From JBDRNO01 sp043811005 (GTDB taxonomy: Bacteria; Bacteroidota; Bacteroidia; NORP154): DNA of 18,983 nucleotides. The position numbers and the translations under genes were made by a program. Positions 7,871-16,301 of the stretch are shown here, in pieces. The notes under the pieces were generated by a model, which saw only the letters and a list, made by a program, of their open reading frames with translations, was not told the DNA's origin and made no database searches. Numbering within the stretch: position 1 is the stretch's first letter; the number at the start of each line of letters is the position of its first letter. Location of the stretch: assembly GCA_043811005.1 (NCBI GenBank), contig JBDRNO010000156.1:1-18983 (forward strand), given 5' to 3'.

Positions 7871-8254
7871 TTATCTTTTTTCTTTCCTGTCATACTGGCA
7901 ACACTTAGGTAACTTGTTGTAAACTTCATCCTTTGTAGAGTTCCATTGAGTGTCATGACCAACACCAGCTATCTTATTTATTACATCATCAAGAGTATGA
8001 TTGCTTTCATCAAAGGTTAGTGACATAATTTTTGTGTCAATATCCCATTCTGCGGAATATATCCATTCAATATTTTTCAGTGAACCTTCAATCCGTTCTT
8101 TACACATACCGCAATTGCCATACACTTTAAACTTTTCAGTTTTTACAGCATCTTTTGATCGTTCCTTTTGAACTTCATCATTTGTTTGGGCAGTAGTAGT
8201 TGCTATACTGATTGAACCCAAAGCGATTGCTGCGATAATGATTTTTGTTTTCAT
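7871..8254 (-). CDS. Exported HMA-domain metal-binding protein
   Basis: This 127-residue protein has a signal peptide (residues 1-22, ending TTA-Q23) and one heavy-metal-associated domain at residues 40-105. Its metal site is GNCGMC (C48, C51), the CxxC of copper chaperone folds. The C-terminus carries a second pair, C118-C119, and a basic tail. Proteins of this form usually pass Cu(I) in the periplasm, and here it sits between CusB and the metal-binding lipoprotein, all on the minus strand, 35 bases before the lipoprotein start. Copper chaperoning for this efflux system is inferred from motif and context. Confidence 0.88.
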   Translation of the reverse strand: MKTKIIIAAIALGSISIATTTAQTNDEVQKERSKDAVKTEKFKVYGNCGMCKERIEGSLKNIEWIYSAEWDIDTKIMSLTFDESNHTLDDVINKIAGVGHDTQWNSTKDEVYNKLPKCCQYDRKEKR

Positions 8255-8311
8255 GATATTTTGTGTTTAAAAAATAATAATTATTGATTTGATTAATTAA
8301 TTGTATCGGAT

Positions 8312-8364
8312 TTTAAATGTTTAGTCACTAATTACACTAATTTTCACGAATTAATACAAATTTA
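8312..8364. repeat. Decayed CACTAATTACACTAATTTTCACGAA-type repeat with possible promoter box
   Basis: The plus strand reads as repeated CAC(T/G)AATT units, the form of a dispersed Bacteroidota repeat usually seen as CACGAATTACACGAATT. On the minus strand the end of the same stretch gives TAAATTTG (8357-8364), a perfect TAnnTTTG -7 match that could drive the HMA gene with a leader of about 95 bases. No -33 element was seen at the right distance. Confidence 0.35.
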
Positions 8365-8413
8365 AGTAAAAATTCGCAGCTATATTAATTAATTTTCAAA
8401 GTTCTGTTCCTTA

Positions 8414-10213
8414 TTATTTGATAATATCTTTGGTTTCTCCACATTTCAACATCTTTTCTCCAAAATAAGGATTGCGGATCTCTTTAGAGTCGCTTAACCA
8501 GTAAGCCCCTTTATTATTAAAAGCCATGGGGCAGAACTGGTAATAGACCACTTCATCAGTAACACCAAAAAACTTTAAGCTCTTATATAACATATCATTG
8601 AACGATGCAAAATGGATTCTTTGCTCACTTATAACATCCTGGGTGCTGATCATATCCAGGTATTTATTCATCATTTCCAGATGCTCCATCCATTTTAAAT
8701 GATCGTCACCTTTCACCAGTTTCATATCCGCTTTTTTCAAAGAGCTTTTCACTTTTGATGAAGTTACCTTTACTTTTCCATGATCCGAAGCCACAAATGC
8801 CTCTTTCATATTGAGATAGACTTTAAAAACATTTGTCAGTTGTTTTTTAAATTCCCGGTTAATGTCTTCTGCACGTGTGATCTCCTTCAAAGTTTTTATT
8901 TCTCCCCTATCCATACTGCCATGATCGTGTCCCGTTGATACCTTTCCGCCTCCCGGATTCATCATACTTGCCTTTCCCTGCAACTGAGAGGCAGCATCAA
9001 TCTTAAATACCCCATTGGTTACGATCTCTTCGCCTTCGGATAATCCTTCTTTTACTATATAATAGTTACCTGCATCTTCTCCCAAAACGATCTCCCTGTA
9101 TTGAAATACAGGTTTTGATCTTTTAGGGTCTTTTACATAAACAACCGCCCGTTTCCCGGTCCACAACACTGCTGATTTAGGAATAACCAAAGCATTCTCA
9201 ACACCTGGCAGCATTGTTTTAAGCAAACCTCTGACAAACATACCTGGCTTTAAAAGTTCCTTTGGGTTATTCAGTTCTGTCCTTACATAAGCAACCCTTG
9301 TTTGCGGGTTTATCACAGGGTCAATAAAAGTAACAATACTGGTAAATGACCTGCCTGGCAATGATTGAATGGTAACCTGTATCTTATCTCCCTGTTTAAC
9401 CCAGGGGATATCGCTTTCATAAGTATCAAAAAGAACCCAGATATGATTGAGATTTACAACTTCAAATAATACACTTCCTTCATTAACATGATCTCCTAAA
9501 GTCACCATTCTTTTCATAACAACTCCTGAATAATCCGAAAGTATATCAATTTCAGTCAAGACTTTGCCGCTGTCTTCAATTGCTTTTATCTGTTCCTCAT
9601 TTATCTTCCATAATTTGAATTTATTCCTGACCGCTTTAAGCATTGTTGGATTGGTCACTTTGTGTTTTATTGCTTCGAATAGCTCCTCCTGGGCAGTTAT
9701 AAGCCCGGAAGAATAGATAGAGACTAATTTTTGCCCCTTTCTTACTTTCTCTCCGGTAAAATTTATATATAGTTTTTCGATCCGTCCGGGAAGATGGGCA
9801 GTCTGTGAATATATAAGCCGTTCATCAGCTTTGATCTTTCCCGTAAAATATATCTCTTTGAACGGTGCTGTTTTATCTACAATTGTAGTTTGAACTTCGG
9901 CAATTTTCATCGCTGCTTCGGTCATTTGAAGCAGCAAAGGTGTTTCCTCTTCCGATCCTCCCTCTAATTGTACCAGGTCCATACCGCAAATGGGGCATTG
10001 ACCGGGTTTCTCCTGTTTTATCTGTGGATGCATGGAACAGGTCCAGATGACTGCTTTTTCAACATCTTCATGTTGATGTTCCATACCGAATTCCCTGACA
10101 CCGGGTGCGTTATCCCCACCACCGAAGATCAGCCATCCTAAAAATAATCCTATCAAAATCAGGATAATGCTGTATTTGATGTCTTTTTTACTGATATTAA
10201 ATTTTGGTTTCAT
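8414..10213 (-). CDS. cusB: CusB-type adaptor with metal-binding domain and DUF3347
   Basis: This 599-residue periplasmic adaptor of the Cu/Ag pump has an N-terminal anchor (residues 14-30), then a His-rich linker (MEHQHED). A heavy-metal-binding domain follows at about 56-83, with C59, M61, H62, C73, C76 and M78. The HlyD/CusB core at about 95-410 contains the helical hairpin and lipoyl/barrel segments. A His/Met-rich linker (GHDHGSM) leads to a C-terminal DUF3347 domain (about 445-595) with the signature YYQFCPMAFNNKGAYW and a second cysteine near 591. The extra metal-binding domains fit capture of periplasmic Cu(I) or Ag(I) and handover to CusA. The gene is 22 bases downstream of the channel gene on the same strand. 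Confidence 0.93.
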   Translation of the reverse strand: MKPKFNISKKDIKYSIILILIGLFLGWLIFGGGDNAPGVREFGMEHQHEDVEKAVIWTCSMHPQIKQEKPGQCPICGMDLVQLEGGSEEETPLLLQMTEAAMKIAEVQTTIVDKTAPFKEIYFTGKIKADERLIYSQTAHLPGRIEKLYINFTGEKVRKGQKLVSIYSSGLITAQEELFEAIKHKVTNPTMLKAVRNKFKLWKINEEQIKAIEDSGKVLTEIDILSDYSGVVMKRMVTLGDHVNEGSVLFEVVNLNHIWVLFDTYESDIPWVKQGDKIQVTIQSLPGRSFTSIVTFIDPVINPQTRVAYVRTELNNPKELLKPGMFVRGLLKTMLPGVENALVIPKSAVLWTGKRAVVYVKDPKRSKPVFQYREIVLGEDAGNYYIVKEGLSEGEEIVTNGVFKIDAASQLQGKASMMNPGGGKVSTGHDHGSMDRGEIKTLKEITRAEDINREFKKQLTNVFKVYLNMKEAFVASDHGKVKVTSSKVKSSLKKADMKLVKGDDHLKWMEHLEMMNKYLDMISTQDVISEQRIHFASFNDMLYKSLKFFGVTDEVVYYQFCPMAFNNKGAYWLSDSKEIRNPYFGEKMLKCGETKDIIK

Positions 10214-10235
10214 TTATGATAAATTTTATTTTAAT

Positions 10236-11489
10236 TTATAATCTTCCCATCAAATAATTAATATACGCCACGGCTGTGTTCTGGTCAGTACGTGCTTTTT
10301 CCAGTTCCAACCTGTACTTCAACACCTTTTTTTGCATACGAAGCACTTCCTCAAAATCTTTTTCGGCTACTGTATAATCTACTACCAATATATCCAATGC
10401 CTGATTTGCAAGTCCAAGCAACTGGTGGTATAATTCCACTCTCCTTTTACCATCCAGGTAATCCCTGTACCCTTTTTCAAACCAGGTTTCCAATTGATTG
10501 GATGTATTTTCCTTTTCAAATTGAACAGCTTCCTTTTGTAGTGATGCCTCTTTTATCATTGCATTGTATTTGTTGCGATACAACGGTATTTTAACTCCTA
10601 CCTGAGGCAGAATGATAGCATCTTTACCATTACCTGACAACTCCATATCTGTTCGTTCGCTGATATTGATATAGTTCATACCAACTGTAAAAGAAGGCAT
10701 TCCTAATTTTCGTGCCACATCTATCTTATTATCCCATGACAAGGATTCATGCTCCAATTTTTGCAGTTTTGGATTCTGTGCAATTATGGAATCATAAACT
10801 GCCATTTTATCCAAGTCAATACTGTCAAGCCACAACGTATCGGGAAAAAAAATTTCCTGCTCCTTCTTAATGTTAAGCAATTGGTCAAACTGAGCCAGCA
10901 ATGGCAGCTCACTGTCCTTTAGATACGCCAATTGGTTGCCCATCTCTTCTATATCCATTTCAATCCTTAAAACATCAACCATACCTGCTTTTCCTGCTTC
11001 AAATTTTATTGTAGCAAGAACTTTAAAGGATGACAACAGGTCAAGCGTTTCATTTGTAATATGTATTGCCTTATTTAGAACATACAGGTTGTAATAAGTG
11101 CTTTTAATATTAAAGAACAATTCATATTTAGCATCTTCAAACACTTCAAAGCGAGCTTTTGCCATTTCTGCTGCTACCTGTTCCTGCGCATTCAATGTTC
11201 CGAACCAGGGAAACATTTGTGATAATGATAAACTTGCCCGCTGTGCTCCTAATCGTGTTTCGACCGGCTGAATAAAAATCCCGAAAGTCAATTGAGGATC
11301 AGGTAAAGCTCCTACCTGCGGAACCTTCTCCAGTGCAGCCATATATTGGCTGAACAGTGACTTTAAGTGTGGATTGTTCTCTGCTGCTGTTTTCAGGTAT
11401 TCATCAAGTACATTTTGTGCATTGACCGATTGTATTCCCAAGAACAAAATGGATAATAATAAAGTTGAATATTTTATTTTTTTTAACAT
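10236..11489 (-). CDS. TolC-family outer-membrane channel of the Cus operon
   Basis: This 417-residue protein is the likely CusC partner. The start at 11489 gives a good signal peptide (MLKKIKYSTLLLSILFLG, cleavage at NA-Q). The frame is open to 11549, but the extra 20 residues are not signal-like and run toward the antitoxin promoter. Two outer-membrane efflux coiled-coil repeats are visible, at about residues 30-215 and 235-415, with Met-rich patches (MFPWFG, MGNQ, GMNYIN). It is followed at 22 bases by cusB. An oppositely oriented toxin-antitoxin pair now separates it from cusA upstream, so it must be read through that insert or have its own promoter. Confidence 0.9.
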   Translation of the reverse strand: MLKKIKYSTLLLSILFLGIQSVNAQNVLDEYLKTAAENNPHLKSLFSQYMAALEKVPQVGALPDPQLTFGIFIQPVETRLGAQRASLSLSQMFPWFGTLNAQEQVAAEMAKARFEVFEDAKYELFFNIKSTYYNLYVLNKAIHITNETLDLLSSFKVLATIKFEAGKAGMVDVLRIEMDIEEMGNQLAYLKDSELPLLAQFDQLLNIKKEQEIFFPDTLWLDSIDLDKMAVYDSIIAQNPKLQKLEHESLSWDNKIDVARKLGMPSFTVGMNYINISERTDMELSGNGKDAIILPQVGVKIPLYRNKYNAMIKEASLQKEAVQFEKENTSNQLETWFEKGYRDYLDGKRRVELYHQLLGLANQALDILVVDYTVAEKDFEEVLRMQKKVLKYRLELEKARTDQNTAVAYINYLMGRL

Positions 11490-11536
11490 ATTAATTTCTG
11501 TTACATTCCAAATTTTAATTATTTGAAAATAATCTG

Positions 11537-11544
11537 TATTTTTG
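11537..11544 (+). promoter_or_regulatory. -7 promoter box of the antitoxin gene
   Basis: TATTTTTG is a perfect match to TAnnTTTG, 16 bases before the ATG at 11561. A TTTG at 11522-11525 is too close to be the usual -33 element. Transcription from here runs against the Cus operon. Confidence 0.4.
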
Positions 11545-11560
11545 ACCAAAATTTAATACT

Positions 11561-11797
11561 ATGGAACAGCTAATTGTCAGTATTGATAACAAATCTAATG
11601 CAAACCTCTTGATGCAATTGGTTGAGAAGCTGAGCTTTGTAAAAGCTGTAAAAACTAAAAAAATAAAAGACGATAAATCTATACCTAAAGGAACTTTTAC
11701 GAAAAAATCATTTTTAGAGATGTGCGGAATCTGGGAAGGAAGTGACATTACTGCTGAACAAATAAGAGAAAAAGCATGGCGAAAGATACAATTGTAA
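11561..11797 (+). CDS. Antitoxin of a PIN-type toxin-antitoxin pair
   Basis: This 78-residue protein has an N-terminal strand-helix segment (residues 3-30), a basic linker (KTKKIKDDK) and the C-terminal motif CGIWEGSDITAEQIREKAW, typical of small Bacteroidota antitoxins that precede PIN-domain toxins. The basic C-terminal helix probably contacts the toxin. It overlaps the PIN gene by 22 bases, the usual antitoxin-toxin coupling. It lies on the strand opposite the Cus operon, between the channel gene and cusA. Its ATG is 72 bases from the divergent channel gene start. Family assignment is by motif and pairing. Confidence 0.8.
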   Translation: MEQLIVSIDNKSNANLLMQLVEKLSFVKAVKTKKIKDDKSIPKGTFTKKSFLEMCGIWEGSDITAEQIREKAWRKIQL

Positions 11798-12060
11798 TGT
11801 GTGATACAAACATTATTGTTGAGCTTTTCAAGAACAATAAAGTTATCAAGGAGCAATGTTCGGCTATTGGCGAGAACAACCTTTGCATAAGTGCAGTAAC
11901 TGCAGCAGAGTTTTATTACGGAACCCTTAATAAAAGAGAGTTCAATAAGATTAAAAAACATATTTCTAACTTCCCTATTATTCATATTAATGATGAGATT
12001 TCTAAAATATTTTTAAACACTAAAGATTTTCAATATATCAATAGGTTAAGCCTTTTCTAA
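11776..12060 (+). CDS. PIN-domain toxin (VapC-like) with an internal deletion, probably inactive
   Basis: The start at 11776 keeps the first beta strand (TIVMCDTN); the TAATG start at 11797 would remove it. D10 in CDTN and E45 in TAAEFYYG are the first two catalytic acids of a PIN ribonuclease. The protein is 94 residues against about 125-135 for the family. After ISKIFL it jumps straight to NTKDFQYINRLSLF, the usual last strand and C-terminus. The helix segment between these, which normally holds the PDALIAAT-type motif with the third acid, is missing without loss of frame. The estimated loss is about 30-35 codons. The RNase site should therefore be broken. Its last 23 bases overlap the 3' end of cusA on the other strand. 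The neutral label is a decayed toxin. Confidence 0.75.
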   Translation: MAKDTIVMCDTNIIVELFKNNKVIKEQCSAIGENNLCISAVTAAEFYYGTLNKREFNKIKKHISNFPIIHINDEISKIFLNTKDFQYINRLSLF

Positions 12061-15000
12061 CCTTCCCCTCCTGCCACATACAATACAACACAGGAACAAC
12101 AAACATCGTCATTACCTGGATAATCATTCCTCCAAAAGAAGGAATTGCCATAGGCACCATAATGTCTGATCCCTTGCCTGTTGATGTTAAAACCGGTATC
12201 AGGGCAATGATGGTAGTGGCAGCAGTCATCATTGCGGGTCTCACTCTTTTAGCTCCGGCATGTAAAACCGCTTCTCTCACCGCTACAACGGTTGATGGTT
12301 TTTCCTTTCGGAATACCTGCATGATGTAAGTTCCCATAATTACACCGTCATCAGTAGCTATGCCAAAGAGAGCAATGAACCCTACCCAAACGGCAACACT
12401 CAGATTGATGATGTGCATCTGGAATAAACCGCGCATATTGATACCTGCAATTTCAAAGTTCATGAACCAGCCCTGTCCGTAAAGCCATATCATTATAAAG
12501 CCACCTGCAAAAGCAACAAAGATGCCGGAAAAGACCATAGACGCAGTTGCTACTGATCTGAACTGAAAGTATAATATCAGGAAGATCACTATCAGGCATA
12601 TTGGTACTACAAGAGCCAGGCGCTTGGTTGCCCTGATCTGATTTTCGTAATTACCGGTAAACTTATATTTCACCCCGGCAGGGACCACAAATTCTCCGGT
12701 TTCTATTTTTGCTTTAATGAAGCGTTGAGCTTCTTCGACCACATCCACTTCTGCACGACCTTCTTTTTTATCAAATATCACATACCCGACAAGAAAAGTA
12801 TCTTCACTTTTTATTTGCTGCGGGCCCATGACATAGGTTATTTCTGCTAATTCACCCAGAGGAACCTGAACTCCTGTAGATGTAGGGATCAGCACCTTTT
12901 TCAAATCATCGGGATTATCTCTGAATTCACGTGCATAGCGAACTCTTATTGGAAACCGTTCTCTTCCTTCTACTGTTGTAGTAAGTTTTATGCCTCCAAT
13001 ACTTACTTCAATAGAATGTTGAATATCTTTAATTGTAAGGCCATAGCGGGCAATGGCATCTCTATCTATGTTAATTTCCAGATATGGCTTGCCTACTACC
13101 CTATCTGCAAACACCGAAGCTGACTCAATACCCGGAACTTTCTGTAATATTTTTTCCAGGTCCAAACCAACTTTCTCAATTGTTTCCAAATCCGGTCCAA
13201 ACACCTTGATCCCAATAGGTGACCGCATACCTGTTGCAAGCATTATCAAACGGGTTTGTATAGGCTGGAGTTTGGGAGCAGAGGTGAGTCCAGGTATCTT
13301 TGTAGTTTTTAAGATCCCTTCCCAAATATCATGCGGTGATTTAATATGGTCTCTCCATTGCCTGAAATATTTCCCGTTTTCATCCTTAATCAACTGTTCT
13401 TCATCTATCAGCTTGAAACCATCTGTTTTAGGATTATACTTTTCATCGTTCACAAGAAAATATGCTCCGTTATCATCTGTCTTAAAGCGTACCCTGTGCC
13501 CGTCTTCATCAACAATATATTCGGGTTTGTAATTGATGGTATTTTCAAACATGGAAATAGGAGCAGGGTCAAGAGCGGATTTCACTCGTCCCCATTTGCC
13601 TACAACCATTTCCACTTCAGGGATGGCGCTCACGCGCTGGTCTAATATCCTGATAACTTCAATATTTTCCTGTATCCCTGAATGAGGCATTGTGGTTGGC
13701 ATCAGCAAAAATGAGCCCTCGTCCAGGGAGGGCATGAATTCTTTCCCTGCCCCTGGAAACAATTTGTTCATTGCCTGCCAACCGCTCGTTTGTCTAAGAT
13801 TCATACCAAGTTTTCCGGAAGCATCTGCAATAAAACCTAAAATGCTGTCAAATCCCAGCCAACCCATCATACCAATAAGAATGACAGTAATGGGAATGCT
13901 AAGAAACTTCCACTTATTTTCCAAACACCATTTTAGAATAGTGGAATAAAAATAAACAATGGTCATCAGCACCCCTAAAACAGCGGCTACAATTCCCGCA
14001 ACAAATAAAAAGTTAGAAAAGATGCTGTTACGTGCACCTAGTGGAAGCCAATTGATAGTCAAAAAATAAAGAATGATGGCAATTGTGATTGCGATATTGA
14101 TGATGTTGGTGTATTTCTTTTTCTTTTCTGACCAGTAATCTTCCAATAAATTGTTAACACCATAAGCTATTAAAGCCAATACGATTATATAATGATAAAT
14201 AATTGCCAATGCAAATCCCAGTGATATTAAAGCGATGTTCCAAATTCTCTTACCTCGTTTTTTATCAAATTTTATCGAGAAAAGGGAATGCGCTAATGCA
14301 GGAATGACAACAATGCCAATTACTAATGCTGATAAAAGTGCAAATGTTTTGGTGAAAGCCAGCGGTTTGAAGAGTTTGCCCTCGGCTGCCTGCATGGCAA
14401 AAACAGGCAAAAAGCTGACAACAGTAGTTGCAAGTGCGGTTATGATAGCTGAAGCAACTTCCGTGGTTGCGGTATAAATTACTTCGAGTAATTCCCGGCC
14501 TTTTACACCAATATTTTCCGGCATCTCAAGGTGCCGTAAAATATTTTCAGTAAAAACAATTCCTACATCTATCATTACACCAATTGCAATAGCAATTCCT
14601 GAGAGTGCAACAATATTTGCATCTACACCGAATTGCCTCATTATAATAAAGGTCATCAAAACACCGATAGGCAATATGCTTGATATCAGCACAGACGCAC
14701 GGAGGTTCATTACAAGCACGATCACAACAAGTATGCTTATCAATATTTCAAGTGTCAAAGCTTCCTCAAGTGTTCCAAGTGTTTCTTTTATCAATCCTGT
14801 CCTGTCATAGAAGGGTACTATTGTTACTTTTGATATTGTTCCGTCAGCAAGCTTTTTACTAGGCAATCCGGGTGCTATTTCCCTGATCTTTTCCTTTACA
14901 TTATTAATTACTTCCAATGGATTAGCTCCATAACGGGCAACCACTACTGCACCGGTTGCCTCTGCACCGTCTTTATCCAAACCACCCCTTCTTGTCTCAG

Positions 15001-15859
15001 GTCCAAAATTCACTTTGGCAACATCCTTGATGCGAATGGGTGTATTATCATTGACTGCCACAACAGCTTTTTCAAGGTCTTCAAGACTTTTAATATACCC
15101 AAGCCCCCTTACCATGTATTCAACACGGTTAAATTCCATTGTGCGGGCGCCAACATCAAGATTGCTGTTCTTAACCGCACTCATTATCTGGGCAATGTTG
15201 ACATTATGTGCCTTCATCGCATCTGGATCTATGTCCACCTGGTATTCTTTTACAAAACCCCCAATGGGAGCTACTTCAGAAACCCCTTTGGCAGAAGTTA
15301 ATGAATAACCAACATAAAAGTCCTGAATTGTTCTTAATTCGTGCGGGTCCCAGCCACCTGCCGGCTTTCCTGTTTTCGGGTCCCTGCCTTCTAATGTGTA
15401 CCAGTATATTTGTCCCAATGCAGTGGCATCAGGACCAAGAGCAGGCTGGATATTTGCCGGTAATGTGCCTGAGGGCAGTGAATTAAGCTTTTCCAGTATC
15501 CTGGTCCTGCTCCAGTAAAATTCTATATCGTCCTCAAAAATGATATAGATGCTGGAAAGCCCGAAAATGGAACTGCTCCTGATTGTTTGAACTCCGGGAA
15601 TGCCAAGTAGGGCAGTTGTTAAGGGATAAGTTATCTGGTCTTCAATATCCTGTGGAGACCTTCCCATCCATTCGGTAAAAACGATCTGTTGGTTATCACC
15701 AATATCAGGTATGGCATCCACAGGTACCGGATCTCTAGGAAACCAATCCATCTTCCAGTTGAACGGAGCCGTTGCAATACCCCAACCTATAAAAACCAGC
15801 AGTATTAATAAGGTAATTAATTTATTCTCTAAAAAGAATCTGATAATTTTTGCAAGCAT
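12038..15859 (-). CDS. cusA: CusA-type Cu/Ag RND efflux permease, long form
   Basis: This 1273-residue inner-membrane pump carries all three methionines of the Cu(I)/Ag(I) path: M720 in LLMPTTMP, M770 in PISMFENT and M873 in RLIMLATGM. They align to E. coli CusA M573, M623 and M672. The TM4 relay has D431 and E438. It is about 225 residues longer than E. coli CusA. One insert (about residues 535-640) between TM6 and TM7 adds three or four hydrophobic helices, and a second, polar insert (about 775-835) follows M770. It is the first gene of operon B. The start follows from the N-terminal TM (LLILLVFIGWGIATAPFNW) after a short FLENKL segment. The 3' end overlaps the PIN toxin gene tail to tail. 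Confidence 0.95.
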   Translation of the reverse strand: MLAKIIRFFLENKLITLLILLVFIGWGIATAPFNWKMDWFPRDPVPVDAIPDIGDNQQIVFTEWMGRSPQDIEDQITYPLTTALLGIPGVQTIRSSSIFGLSSIYIIFEDDIEFYWSRTRILEKLNSLPSGTLPANIQPALGPDATALGQIYWYTLEGRDPKTGKPAGGWDPHELRTIQDFYVGYSLTSAKGVSEVAPIGGFVKEYQVDIDPDAMKAHNVNIAQIMSAVKNSNLDVGARTMEFNRVEYMVRGLGYIKSLEDLEKAVVAVNDNTPIRIKDVAKVNFGPETRRGGLDKDGAEATGAVVVARYGANPLEVINNVKEKIREIAPGLPSKKLADGTISKVTIVPFYDRTGLIKETLGTLEEALTLEILISILVVIVLVMNLRASVLISSILPIGVLMTFIIMRQFGVDANIVALSGIAIAIGVMIDVGIVFTENILRHLEMPENIGVKGRELLEVIYTATTEVASAIITALATTVVSFLPVFAMQAAEGKLFKPLAFTKTFALLSALVIGIVVIPALAHSLFSIKFDKKRGKRIWNIALISLGFALAIIYHYIIVLALIAYGVNNLLEDYWSEKKKKYTNIINIAITIAIILYFLTINWLPLGARNSIFSNFLFVAGIVAAVLGVLMTIVYFYSTILKWCLENKWKFLSIPITVILIGMMGWLGFDSILGFIADASGKLGMNLRQTSGWQAMNKLFPGAGKEFMPSLDEGSFLLMPTTMPHSGIQENIEVIRILDQRVSAIPEVEMVVGKWGRVKSALDPAPISMFENTINYKPEYIVDEDGHRVRFKTDDNGAYFLVNDEKYNPKTDGFKLIDEEQLIKDENGKYFRQWRDHIKSPHDIWEGILKTTKIPGLTSAPKLQPIQTRLIMLATGMRSPIGIKVFGPDLETIEKVGLDLEKILQKVPGIESASVFADRVVGKPYLEINIDRDAIARYGLTIKDIQHSIEVSIGGIKLTTTVEGRERFPIRVRYAREFRDNPDDLKKVLIPTSTGVQVPLGELAEITYVMGPQQIKSEDTFLVGYVIFDKKEGRAEVDVVEEAQRFIKAKIETGEFVVPAGVKYKFTGNYENQIRATKRLALVVPICLIVIFLILYFQFRSVATASMVFSGIFVAFAGGFIMIWLYGQGWFMNFEIAGINMRGLFQMHIINLSVAVWVGFIALFGIATDDGVIMGTYIMQVFRKEKPSTVVAVREAVLHAGAKRVRPAMMTAATTIIALIPVLTSTGKGSDIMVPMAIPSFGGMIIQVMTMFVVPVLYCMWQEGKVRKGLTY

Positions 15860-15876
15860 GTGATAATTGAAAAATT

Positions 15877-15907
15877 GTTAACCGTTGATTGTTATTAGTT
15901 AACCGTT
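15877..15907. repeat. Paired direct repeats upstream of cusA
   Basis: GTTAACCGTT occurs exactly twice with a 21-base period, or about two helical turns, within 50 bases of the cusA start. Spacing and position would suit an operator for a dimeric regulator, but AT-rich GTTAA repeats also arise as simple repeats in this phylum. Confidence 0.35.
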
Positions 15908-16149
15908 ATAAGTTATAATAAAGAATCCACTCTAAAAAGTAAAAAAAAGAAAAATGCCACTAAAACCACAAAAAAAAAAAATTCAGACATATTTAAAAGC
16001 CGATACTTTGTTTTTAATTACACATGTAAGTTTTTTAGCGCTTTTGCCACAAAACCTAAGAGTAAACAATGCCAAAATCAAATAAAATCACTGCATCGCA
16101 GTTTTTTAACTTTTTCCGGTATAAAAACGAAATAAAAAGTGAATAATCA

Positions 16150-16236
16150 TCTGATACTTCCCCGACTGTACGGTGTAGCTCTGATAAAACAGCAGATACA
16201 CCTTTTGTGCTGAGGACCGAAATATCAGAAGTAGAT
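16150..16236. other. Structured intergenic element (candidate RNA or repeat)
   Basis: TCTGATA (16150-16156) can pair with TATCAGA (16223-16229). Inside, GGTGTA (16172-16177) pairs with TACACC (16197-16202), capped by CTG/CAG (16181-16183 with 16190-16192). Base composition is markedly more GC-rich than the flanks. It lies between the HYC_CC_PP-type gene and cusA, and could be a leader RNA, an independent small RNA or a dispersed repeat. I cannot assign a known family. Confidence 0.4.
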
Positions 16237-16301
16237 ACAACTCATAACACGAAATTTATCCTAAATGGAAAAGGTAAGTTATGCGTAATAAGAGGAGAGA
16301 A

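Larger units (their letters stand above)
15860..16301. other. 442-base intergenic region upstream of cusA
   Basis: No convincing gene was found. The stretch holds, from left to right: two exact GTTAACCGTT direct repeats near cusA (15877-15886 and 15898-15907), poly-A/T tracts, half of a CACTAAAACCACAAAA-type repeat at about 15957-15980, and a structured GC-richer element at 16150-16236. The minus strand keeps a 61-codon open frame (16056-16241) without a usable start. Confidence 0.6.

Noticed and set aside
11515..11985. 156-codon open frame on the minus strand across the toxin-antitoxin pair
   Set aside because: It is antisense to two overlapping genes with clear family motifs, and its own translation has no signal or domain.
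13053..13532. 159-codon open frame on the plus strand inside cusA
   Set aside because: It is a shadow of the opposite-strand pump gene; the CusA frame carries the conserved methionines there.
16056..16241. The 61-codon minus-strand frame as a real protein gene
   Set aside because: No ATG, GTG or TTG start and no plausible signal or domain. It is reported instead as part of a structured element.
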